Origin: Synanceia verrucosa
Taxonomy: Eukaryota; Chordata; Actinopteri; Perciformes; Synanceiidae
NCBI GenBank assembly: GCA_029721515.1
Contig: CM056570.1
Location: forward strand, 963,033-1,027,032
DNA length: 64,000 nucleotides
Direction of reading: 5' to 3'
Positions 1 through 8,309 of this stretch are shown in pieces. Each line of letters starts with the position of its first letter. Position 1 is the stretch's first letter. The notes beneath the pieces were generated by a model that had not been told where the DNA came from, did not search any database, and worked only from the letters and a program-made list of their open reading frames with translations. The translations under genes were made by a program, and so were the position numbers.

Positions 1-513
1 ACACGTCCTCTATGAACAAGTCCCAAATACATTCACCTGACAGTTTATTAGAGGTATTACGTAAAACTACAGGTCCTCTATGAACAAGTCCCAAATACAT
101 TCACCTGACAGTTTATTAGAAGTATTACGTAAAACTACAGGTCCTCTATGAACAAGTCCCAAATACATTCACCTGACAGTTTATTAGAGGTATTACGTAA
201 AACTACACGTCCTCTATGAACAAGTCCCAAATACATTCACCTGACAGTTTATTATAAGTATTACGTAAAACTACAGGTCCTTTATGAACAAGTCCCAAAT
301 ACATTCACCTGACAGTTTATTAGAGGTATTACGTAAAACTACACGTCCTCTATGAACAAGTCCCAAATACATTCACCTGACAGTTTATTAGAAGTATTAC
401 GTAAAACTACAGGTCCTTTATGAACAAGTCCCAAATACATTCACCTGACAGTTTATTAGAAGTATTACGTAAAACTACAGGTCCTTTATGAACAAGTCCC
501 AAATATATTCACC
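1..513. repeat. 68-bp tandem repeat, about 7.5 copies, cut by the window edge
   Basis: Units starting near 3, 71, 139, 207, 275, 343, 411 and 479 each carry AACAAGTCCCAAATACATTC. Unit differences are few (tagagg/tagaag, cctcta/ccttta), so the array is young. It continues beyond the left edge. Confidence 0.95.
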
Positions 514-1463
514 AAATATAAGTTCAGTTCAGGAAAATATAGCGATAAAGACGAAAAGACAGTTTCAATAAGTAAGAGCTAAAAATATCCTCCAGTTTCT
601 GGCACTTTGTTTTCATTTTAAATATCCTGCTTTGGTGGATCATATTTATTTCGTATTATCCATGACATTTTTGACATCCTAACATATGACTTTTAAGACA
701 TTTTGTCATGTCTGTAGAGTCATGTTAAGTGTGTTTTTTTATCCTGTGTTTATTATTTATTGTCCTGTCATGTTTTATTTTGAAGGTAACGGCCATATGT
801 ATCACTTCCTGTCCTCAGTTTCTGCCCGCCCTGATTGTTTCCCTCCATTTAATGTCTGCCTGCACTCAGCTGAGTGACTTCCAGTTTGTTCGTTGCTGTA
901 GTTCAGCAGTTTGTGCAGTCAGCTCAGGTTTTCCTTCCTTGTGAAGTGCTTTTTGTTTTCGACTTTTGTATAGTCATTTTCCATCTTTGTCAGTCAGTCA
1001 GCTCAGAGTATTTCCTTCCTAGTGAAGTGTTGTATTTTCCAGAAAGGGTTGAATCAGTTTTCTGATAAAAACTTCATTTTTATCTGATGACTTTGTATGC
1101 TGAGTCATGCATTTGGGTCCTGCCTACCTTTTTTTGATTGGCAGTTCTAGAAATATTTATATCATGCTATTCTATGACTTTTTCAACATATAACATTTTT
1201 ACTATGCTAAAATGTGTTTTTTTAGGAAATTACGACAAGTAATACTATGACTATTTCGTGACGATGTTTTGACTTTTCATTTTTGACAGCTTACTCTATG
1301 AATATTTCTATTTCTCTATCCTATTAATCTCAAATCAGTCTTTTTCCAATCCTAAATTGTTTCCAATGAAGATGGAAAATAAAAGACTGGAGCAGAAATT
1401 AATGCCAGCGATTTGTGGAAAAATGAAGAATACCTTTCTGTAAAGTATGTGTTTCTTGGTAAT
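514..1463. other. nt5e 3' UTR and downstream flank
   Basis: AT-rich sequence between the 68-bp array and the nt5e stop codon. Apart from candidate poly(A) signals I see no coding or repeat structure. Confidence 0.5.
749..761 (-). promoter_or_regulatory. candidate nt5e polyadenylation signals
   Basis: Two AATAAA hexamers in minus-strand sense (TTTATT at 749-754 and 756-761) lie about 700 bases past the nt5e stop. A further one sits near 645. Which is used cannot be told from sequence. Confidence 0.35.
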
Positions 1464-1630
1464 TTATACATTTCTAAACAGAGTCCACAGCACATCCAGT
1501 GAAAACAGTGGAGCAGCTTGTCCAGAAGCTGAGGTTTTTGATTCGAAGATTTGGATTCGTCCTTCAAGAGCTGGAAAAACTTTCTTCCTTTTTGTGATGA
1601 AGTCGGCCATGACTGAAACGTCCAAATCCC
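1464..1630 (-). CDS. nt5e: nt5e coding exon 9 (C-terminus, GPI signal)
   Basis: Residues 518-572 and stop TAA (1464-1466). Begins GDLDVSVMADFI, matching the family's GDQDINVV region, with an EGRIQIF block before the tail. The tail has small residues (SKTSASG) suited to an omega site, then a short hydrophobic stretch broken by Asp563 and ending RNV. Acceptor CCTTTCAG. Confidence 0.9.
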
Positions 1631-4600
1631 CTGAAAGGAAACGAAAATTGAAATAAAAGATACTTTGATGAATTCATGAAACAAAACAACAAACAAACAT
1701 CTCACCGCTGACACGTTCGATCATCTCGTTTGGGATCATGGAGAATCGGTCTCCACCTCCTGCTATGAAAGACGGCATGACCACTTTATAAACCGTCTCC
1801 TCCTGGACAGGCTCGTAGCGAGGAACTCGACACCTTGTGCAGAGGATTTGGAGGCTCTTCACTCGATCCCCGGCAGGTTTGGAGACGTCAAACTCCACAC
1901 GAAATCCTGATGGAGGACACCAGAAGTCATCCATTAATACGTGTACTAAAAGTACTGAGCACTGGCATGAAAGGATAGAGCTACAGCTTGAGAGTTCAAA
2001 CTGTAATCAGCAGCCATGAAATAAGCTGTGTCTCTCTAGCGTGTCCTGGGTCGTCCCCAGGGTCTCTTGCCGGTGGGACGTGCCTAGTACACCTCTCCAA
2101 GGAGCCATCCAGGAGGCATCCTGTCCAGATGCTGAGCCACTTCATCGGGCTTCTCTGGATGTGGAGGAGCAGCAGCTCTGCTCTGAGCCTCTCCAGGATG
2201 ATCAAGCTTTTCACCCTGTCTCTAAGGGAGAGCCCGGACACCCTGCGGTGGAAACTAATTTTGGCCATTTGTATCTGTGATCTTGTTGTCAGTCACGACC
2301 CAGAACTCGTGACTATAGGTGAGGGCAGGAACGTAGATCGACTGGTAAATTGAGTTCTTCGCCTTTCGGCTCAGCTTCCTCTTTACCACGACAGATCGGT
2401 ACAGAGTCCTCATCACTACAGAAGCTGCACCGATCCGCCTGTCGATCTCCAGCTCCATCATCCCCTCACTCGTGAACAAGACCCCAAGATACTTGAACTC
2501 CACCACTTGGGGCAGGATCTCAACCTCGAACTGGAGACAGCATTCCACCTTTTTCTCACTGAGGACCACGGCCTCAGATTTGGAGGTGCTGATTTTCATC
2601 CCAACTGCTTCACACTCTGTCCATGTCCCTGCATCGTTGCAGAGGCATGTCAACCACGACAGTCCCACAATATCTAGAGCCTTTCAGCTCTCCGGGCGGA
2701 TCTCCTCATAAGAAGGCCGTGTTGGTGGAATTGAAGAGGTCTTTGAAGTATTCTCTCCGCCGACTTGCAATGTCCCAAGTGGAGGTCAGCAGTACCCCTT
2801 CCACACTATACACATTGAGGTTGGCCCATTGCTTCCCCCTCCTGAGACACCGGATTTGGACCAGAATTTCCTCAAAGCCATCCGGAAGTCCTTCTCCATG
2901 GCCTAACCAACTTCTACCACACCCGAGTTTTTGACTCAGCGACAACCAAGGCTGCATTCCGCTTGCCCTGCCAGTATCCATCAGCTGCCTGCAGAGTTCC
3001 TTCTTCAGCGTGACGGCATCCCTCACCACCGGTGGCCACCAACTGGTTCGGGGATTGCTGCTGCGGCAGGCACCGACCACCTTACGGCCACAGCTCCGGT
3101 CGGCCGTCACCCAGCTCACACTGCACCCGACCCCCTTGGCTCCTCCTACAGGTGGTCTGGCCAAGGGAAGTGGAAACTACATTTCCTCTTCGGGCTGTGC
3201 CCGGCCGGGCTCCATGACTATAGGCTCGGCCACCAAGTGCTCGCTGTCAAGTCAATCTTTTCAAGTCAAGACAATTTGTGTAGCCCAGTATCACAAATTA
3301 CAAATTTGCCTCAGAGGGCTTTACATACTGTACAGGATGAAGTCCCACCTCCAGACCTGGCTCCAGAGGGGGGCCCACTGACCCATGTCCTGGCATGACA
3401 AAGTGAGATTCATTGATATTTTTCATCACAGGTTTTTTTGAGCCTTGCTTTGTCTGGTCCTTCACCAACGACCTGTTTGCCGCAGGTGACCCTACCAGGG
3501 CATAAAGCCCCTGACAACATAGCTCCTATAGTCACTGGGACACACAAACCCCTCCACAACAATAAGGTGATGGTATAATATGAAAGACACATATACCGGT
3601 AAAACGAGCATACCGGACACTTGGAGGAACTCTCCGGGGCTCTGGCCGTATCTTCTCACTGAGTGTTCGAACACTTTGAACAGCGTGGAGCCCTTCAGCT
3701 GAACCAGGTCCACAGTATTTCCAAAAGGTAAGACGGCGAGCATGTCCTCCATGGTGATCAAACCTGCAGACACATCAACACGATTTTATGAAGTTCTTCG
3801 AACAAAATGTTCATCATGGACAACATCCAATCATCCAATGACTGTGAGCAGTTTCAAGGTAATATAAAAAGACAGAAAATGAGTGACGCACCGTTTTCAG
3901 TGCGTTCATCAATAGATGCTCGGATGCCTCCTGCGTTGGTGATGCAGGCGCTGACGTGGTTCCACTGAAGTTCATCAGAGAATCTGATGTTGTTGTCGAC
4001 CTGAATAATAGAGAGGAGAAGCAGATTCACACATGGGATAAATAGAGATGATACTATCTGATGTACTGGGTGTATAGTGTGGCCTACAGTCCTTTTATTA
4101 TATTTCCATCCATCCATTCTCTTCCTCTTATCTGGGCTCGGGTCGCGGGGGCAGCAGCTTGAGCAGGGAAGCCCAGACTTCCCTCTCCTCAGCCACTTCA
4201 TCCAGCTCTTCCGGGGGATCCCGAAGTGTTCCCAGGCCAGCTGGTAGACATAGTCTGTCCAGCGTGTCCTGGGTCTTCCCCGGGGTCTCCTACCGGTGGG
4301 ACATGCCCGGTCCACCTCACCAGGGAGGCGTGCAGGTCCACGTCCCTAGAGCTTGCTTCTGTAGCCGGGGATTGGACTGCTAAGGTCCCTGCCTTCGGCC
4401 GCAACCAGGCTCGCACTGCACCCGACCCCCTTGGCCCCTCCTACGGGTGGTGAGCCCATGGGAAGGGGAACCCGCGTTGCCTCTTCGGGCTGTGTCCGGC
4501 TAGGCCCAATAAATGTAGGTCCGGCAACCAGATGCTCGCCATTGAACCCCATTTCCAGGCCTGGCTCCAGAGGGGTGCCCCTGTGACCTGCCTCTATGCG

Positions 4601-7052
4601 AGGGAAGACGAGGTCCACAGATATTTGTCTTCATAAGGAGTCTTTTGAACTATGCTTTGTCTGGTCCCTCACCTAGGACCTGATTGCCCTGAGTGACCCT
4701 ACCAGGGTCATAAAGCCTCGAAAACATAACTCCGAAGGTCAATGGGACACACAAACCCCTCAACCATGATAAGGTGACGATTCATGCTTCATCATTAAAT
4801 AAATACCATGGCATCACAGATCAGGTTTCCCAGGTTACATTCCCGAAATCGACACTCCTCACGTGTTCCGTTCAGGAAGACCAGAGTCTCTCCAACCACC
4901 TGAGCTGAGAAGTTGGCCAGGTTCTTCTTCCATTCCTCCACGTCGGCAAGAACTTCTGGATCTGGACAAAACATCCACAACGTTGTGTATTTCAAGAGCT
5001 TCAGAAAAGCGTAGGACAGATCACACTGTTGTCTTTACCCTGTGGGACGCTGCCGTCCAGCAGGATGGGGTTTCCTGTGGACTTCACCACGTTCCCAGCA
5101 TCATCAAAGGTCACCTTCAGATAACCCAGAAACTTCCCAAAGGCGTAGGCCTGCACAACAGGAACCTGCCGCCCGTCTTCTGACTCCACCATGAACGGAT
5201 AAAGACCTGCAGGGACTTCAGAGGAAGGAGGGGGTCCTGGAAAAGAAAGAGTGGAGAGAGAGGAAGAAGGATTAGGAGAGTCTGTGGTCTGCTGGTCTTC
5301 AAGTTTGATGTTAGAGTCTCACAAAATGACGCATCCTCATAACCTACATAACCATAGAATGTCCTTTAGCCACCTGAACGCTCAGCTATCCTGGAACAAG
5401 CCTACACCATCTGACAGGCAGCATCTCTCCTGGAAACACCCCTGAGAGGGCCGACCAGAAGACAGTAAAAGCTACCAGAGCAAGGCTGCTAAGCTAGCGC
5501 CGAGCTAACTGTAACTCTGTGGGGTCAAGTCAATTCTATTTATATAGCCCAATATCACAAATTCTGAATTTGCCTCAGAGGTCTTTACAATCTGTACAGG
5601 ATATGACACCTTCTGTCCCTTACAAGTGACCCTCACACTGACGAAGGAAAAACTCCCCCAAAAAAATTTAACAGGGGAAAAAAAAAGTTAGAAACAAACA
5701 CAGACAAGCTGGAGCCAAACATGCTCTGGGCAGCTTTCATTCCTGTCACTCTCCTCAGATTTTTTTCGGAAACAGGTTTTTCTTCTTACCAGATTAGATG
5801 ATAGATAGATACGCACTAAGATATGTTTTGGTTTGTTACCTGGGCTATACAGTCATGGTATGCATGTGGTTAGGTATGCTAGGGGTGTTTACTTCAGAGA
5901 ATCAACTCAAAGACACGCAACCTGTAAGAGCAATGACAGTGTTAGCGCAGTCACCTCCGGAATAACTCCCTATTAAAAAAAATCCACTTCTTTACCGTCT
6001 CATTCTGGTTCCTTTAGAGCAACTAATCCTCAGTAAGTAACACTTTAACAGCTGCATAAACCTCTTTACCCGTATAGAGGAAAGTGTCACTGTGTCCACC
6101 GATGACGACGTCGACGCCGCGGACCTTCTTGGCGATCTCCTGATCCACAGTGAAGCCTGAGTGACCCAGAGCGATGATCTTATTCACTCCCAGCGTCTGC
6201 AGTTTGTCCACCTGCAGCTGCAGGGCGGTCACCTCGTCCTCAAACTGCAGGTGTGGTCCTGTGGGGCAACATGGACAGGAAACACTGTTTGTACAAAATA
6301 ACATATGTTACATGTGTAAAAGTACCTCATTATCGATAGTGTGAGGATAGTGTAGGGCAGAGTTAAAAGCAAACAGATGGAAACATCCACTGACCAGGTG
6401 TTGACACTATGGTAGTGTCTGGTGTGGTGTAGCCCACCACAGCCACCCTTTCACCGCCAACGCTCAGGATCTTATAAGGTGAATAAGAGTTGCCGAACGT
6501 TGAGGCCAGAGTGGAGTCTGGTTTGATGTTGGCGCTGACAACAGTGAAGTTGATCTGCTCCAAGAACGGCTTCATGAGTCCTTCCACTCCGTTATCAAAC
6601 TCATGATTTCCAAGAGCCTGAAAAACAAAACGTTAAAGATATGGAACGTCTTTCTTCAGTTCTACGTTTCCGCTGTGTGTTCATTCACATGCAGCATTAA
6701 TATCTCAATAAGTCATAAAGCTCACCATGACATCATAACGCAGTTTGTTCATGAAGTATGCAGCCTCGGCTCCCTTGTAGAAGCTGAACCAGATCGTCCC
6801 CTGGAACTGGTCTCCGGCGTCCAGCAGCAGGACGTTGCTCTCGTTGCTGCGGATCCTCTGGATCATCGTGGCTCTCCGGGCCACCCCGGCAAAACACTCA
6901 CTGCTGCTGCTGCTGCATTTCCCAGAGTACTTGTTGGTCTCCTCGACCCGGGCGTGAAAGTCGTTGGTGTGAAGGAGAACCAGGTCCAGGACCGCTGAGG
7001 AGGACCAGGAGAAGCCCAGCAGGAGGAGGAGGTGGAGATGCATCACTTCCAT
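1464..7052 (-). CDS. nt5e: nt5e: ecto-5'-nucleotidase (CD73), nine coding exons
   Basis: Hydrolyses extracellular AMP to adenosine at the cell surface; the family is a GPI-anchored, Zn-dependent dimer. Coding exons (minus strand): 6726-7052, 6395-6617, 6070-6258, 5039-5236, 4807-4961, 3892-4000, 3614-3763, 1706-1906, 1464-1630. They join in phase to 572 residues (human 574). Seen: signal peptide 1-20; metal ligands D31, H33, D81, N113, H216, H239; catalytic dyad H114/D117 in GNHEFDN; AMP-site R350, N386, R391, F414, G444, F497, D503, aligned by eye to human R354, N390, R395, F417, G447, F500, D506; all eight disulphide cysteines (46, 53, 349, 354, 361, 383, 473, 476); N-glycosylation sequons. 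The start is the ATG directly before the hydrophobic leader; an in-frame ATG at 7235 would add 61 polar residues and bury the leader, so I treat that stretch as 5' UTR. The GPI tail is weak (see findings). Confidence 0.96.
1706..1906 (-). CDS. nt5e: nt5e coding exon 8
   Basis: Residues 451-517. Contains the C473/C476 pair (CTRC) and PSFIAGGGDRF with the second stacking Phe497 and D503. Donor GTGAGA, phase 1. Confidence 0.94.
2038..3590 (-). mobile_element. Rex3/RTE-like LINE remnant in nt5e intron 7
   Basis: Minus-strand peptides match the 3' part of fish LINE reverse transcriptases: KSEAVVLSEKKVECC, EFKYLGVLFTSEG, DRRIGAASVVMRTLYRSVV, then RVKSLIILERLRAELLLLHI. Frames are broken. Reading plus-strand left to right, blocks jump from the RT C-terminus (to about 2640) to an upstream RT block (to about 3110) and then to the 5' region, so the RT core and endonuclease are missing. 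The same sense strand as nt5e. A separate dispersed repeat (3246-3340) is nested inside. Family name inferred from recall, not from a search. Confidence 0.8.
3246..3340. repeat. dispersed teleost repeat nested in the LINE
   Basis: Shares words such as TAGCCCA(A/G)TATCACAAATT and TTTGCCTCAGAGG with 5522-5690 in nt5e intron 3. It interrupts LINE 5' sequence, which resumes at about 3341, so it inserted after the LINE. Confidence 0.75.
3614..3763 (-). CDS. nt5e: nt5e coding exon 7
   Basis: Residues 401-450. Contains VLPFGNTVDLVQLKG with the adenine-stacking Phe414, and the YGQSPGEFLQVSG run with G444. A diverged copy of the 5' half of this exon and its adjoining intron lies at 7283-7365. Confidence 0.95.
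3892..4000 (-). CDS. nt5e: nt5e coding exon 6
   Basis: Residues 365-400. Contains NAGGIRASIDER with substrate residues N386 and R391, and C383. One residue longer than human just before exon 7 (TEN against NN). Donor GTGCGT, phase 1. Confidence 0.95.
4106..4780 (-). mobile_element. Internally deleted Rex3/RTE-like LINE in nt5e intron 5
   Basis: The minus strand starts with LINE 5' sequence at about 4780 and jumps near 4340 to the 3' end, whose peptide reads ACPTGRRPRGRPRTRW and LAWEHFGIP. It ends in ATGG/GATG repeats (plus-strand ccatccatcc at 4106), the tail type reported for Rex3. Both termini are kept with the whole coding middle lost. Same strand as nt5e. Confidence 0.8.
4807..4961 (-). 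CDS. nt5e: nt5e coding exon 5
   Basis: Residues 313-364. Inter-domain helix, then CRFRECNLGNLICDAM with substrate Arg350 and cysteines 349, 354 and 361. Ends at phase 0; donor GTATTT. Confidence 0.95.
5039..5236 (-). CDS. nt5e: nt5e coding exon 4
   Basis: Residues 247-312. Encodes the end of the metallophosphatase domain and the conserved VPVVQAYAFGKFLGYLKV stretch. Acceptor TTTTCCAG after a pyrimidine tract; donor GTAAAG, phase 1. Confidence 0.95.
5522..5690. repeat. dispersed teleost repeat in nt5e intron 3
   Basis: Second copy of the element at 3246-3340, here longer and running into an A-rich stretch (ACTCCCCCAAAAAAATTTAA region). No coding capacity seen. Confidence 0.7.
5985..6036. repeat. 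segment shared with 37194-37245
   Basis: Lies in nt5e intron 3, about 34 bases from the exon 3 donor. See the partner entry. Confidence 0.75.
6070..6258 (-). CDS. nt5e: nt5e coding exon 3
   Basis: Residues 184-246. Contains ALGHSGF (H216) and GGHSDTF (H239), the last two metal-binding histidines of the N-terminal domain. Donor GTAAAG, phase 1. Confidence 0.95.
6395..6617 (-). CDS. nt5e: nt5e coding exon 2
   Basis: Residues 110-183 plus one base. Opens with ALGNHEFDNG, holding metal ligand N113, catalytic H114 and D117. Acceptor TTTTTTCAG; donor GTCAGT; ends in phase 1. Confidence 0.95.
6726..7052 (-). CDS. nt5e: nt5e coding exon 1
   Basis: Residues 1-109: leader MEVMHLHLLLLLGFSWSSSA, metal motif HTNDFHA, a Ser run (47-51) from a short CTG/CAG repeat lying between the paired cysteines C46 and C53, and metal motif DAGDQFQG. 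Ends with ATG at phase 0 before a GTGAGC donor. Confidence 0.95.
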
Positions 7053-7282
7053 CCCTGGATGATGGTTGTATTTTATTCTTTTGTCTTTTGTCCTGCAGAA
7101 GTCTTCTCTCTCTTTCTTGCCTCCTGTACAGAGTCTTTGAGCATTAAATGAGTTCAACCTCCAGACAAAAGGAGGAGGAGGTTCAGCAGGCATCAGGGAG
7201 GAGTTCAGAAAACAACACAAATTACAAAGGACCATCTTATCTCTATAGGAATGAGAAATAAATACCAGCGATCACGTGAACA

Positions 7283-7365
7283 AACCAGGTCGAAGGTTCC
7301 TCTGAAAGGTAAGATCAGGTGCTCCATGGTCATCAAAGCTGCAGACCGATCAACACGGTTTTATG
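7283..7365 (-). pseudogene. relic duplicate of nt5e exon 7 and adjoining intron
   Basis: Minus-strand reading from a CTGCAG acceptor at 7338 gives ALMTMEHLILPFRGTFDLV, matching exon 7's GLITMEDMLAVLPFGNTVDLV with two codons lost. Homology continues into the flanking intron (ATCAACACGGTTTTATG here, ATCAACACGATTTTATG by exon 7), so it arose at DNA level. After DLV the similarity stops and no other nt5e exon is visible nearby. It sits about 230 bp upstream of the nt5e start, in the same orientation. Confidence 0.75.
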
Positions 7366-7464
7366 TTCTCCTTCAATCACTGTGTGGACAAGAATACAGA
7401 ATATTAAGACATCACAGAAATAAAGTGTCTTTACCAGTAATATTGTGAAGTCAGATCATTAGCA

Positions 7465-7600
7465 CACAGTAAGCCAAAGAACCCACGCAGACACGAGGAG
7501 AACATGCAAACTCCACACAGAAAGGCCCCGGGAATCAAACCCAGTACCTTCTTGCGTTGAAGCCGCAGTGCCAACCACTACACCACCGTGCCTCCCTTAG
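7465..7600 (-). repeat. tRNA-derived SINE-like fragment
   Basis: On the minus strand an A-box-like TGGTGTAGTGG is followed about 35 bp later by a B-box-like GGTTTGATTCC, then TTTCTGTGTGGAGTTTGCAT, a common fish repeat body. This is the layout of a pol III promoter from a tRNA. It is not a tRNA gene: no acceptor stem is seen. Confidence 0.65.
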
Positions 7601-7614
7601 TCACACAGTCACTA

Positions 7615-8160
7615 GTCACATTCTGGATATCTGGAATAGTTTTTCATTTTGGATATTTGAAATAATAATTATGACTAGTAATAACTGGATTGAAGATATC
7701 TGAAATGAGAGTTTTTCCTAGTAAGAATTCAATTATAGATATCCAGAACGTCATTGTGGATATCTGAAATGTGCTTTTTGACTAGGAAGAATTGAATTAC
7801 AGATATCTGGAATACATATCCAGTCTAGCTATTAAATGTTAAGACGGCTTGCCACAGACTTTCGAAGGTCGGCAAAACAGCAAATACACGCTTCTTTAAA
7901 ACGGATGACTTGAGTGCTTCTTTCTGCTCAAAAGCCCAAATCTCACTCTTCCAAAATCGATGACAGAGCCGGAACGGCCGCTCTTCCTTAGAAACAGCCA
8001 TCTTGGTTGATATGTGCTATCTCCAGCGTCTGGCAGCCCTGTCGTCATCGTGTTACGCCCACCACGCAGATAGAGCGTTGTGATTGGTCCGACAGACTCC
8101 TTGCTGGAGCCAGGATTAGCTCCTAGTGTGCGCCACTAGACCATCCTGCTAGGCAAAAAT
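7615..8160. repeat. dispersed element with repeated GATATCTGAAAT words
   Basis: 7615-7830 repeats GGATATCTGGAAT / GATATCTGAAAT in both orientations. It is followed by a CpG-containing body to about 8160. Looks like a non-coding mobile element end, but its class is unclear to me. Confidence 0.4.
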
Positions 8161-8171
8161 ATTTTTTAACG

Positions 8172-8217
8172 CTAGGCTATTAAAATACTGCATAAATACA
8201 GTATTTTAGTAGCCTAG
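8172..8217. repeat. inverted repeat, 19-bp arms
   Basis: Arms 8172-8190 and 8199-8217 are reverse complements with one mismatch around an 8-base loop CATAAATA. Adjacent to the larger hairpin at 8228-8307 and sharing the word TACTGCATAAATAC with it. Confidence 0.9.
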
Positions 8218-8227
8218 GGTAGTAGCC

Positions 8228-8307
8228 TACAGATACACACCTGCACACTGTATTTATGCAGTACTCTGAAGTACTGCATAAATACAGTGTGCAGGTGTGT
8301 ATCTGTA
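8228..8307. repeat. perfect 38-bp inverted repeat with 4-base loop
   Basis: 8228-8265 is the exact reverse complement of 8270-8307; the loop is CTGA. A partial third copy of the arm lies near 8570 (GTACTGCATAAA, then AGTGTGCCGGTGTGTA). Could be a fold-back mobile element, a cruciform, or a hairpin RNA source. Confidence 0.95.
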
Positions 8308-8309
8308 CG

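Noticed and set aside
1..513. Regular repeats resembling a CRISPR array
   Set aside because: Units are contiguous with no unique spacers, and the sequence is eukaryotic. It is an ordinary minisatellite.
7053..7235. In-frame upstream ATG extending nt5e by 61 residues
   Set aside because: The extension is polar and would place the hydrophobic signal peptide internally. Family members start at the leader.
7465..7600. Possible tRNA gene
   Set aside because: A- and B-box-like motifs are present, but there is no acceptor stem or anticodon arm; a SINE-like remnant fits better.
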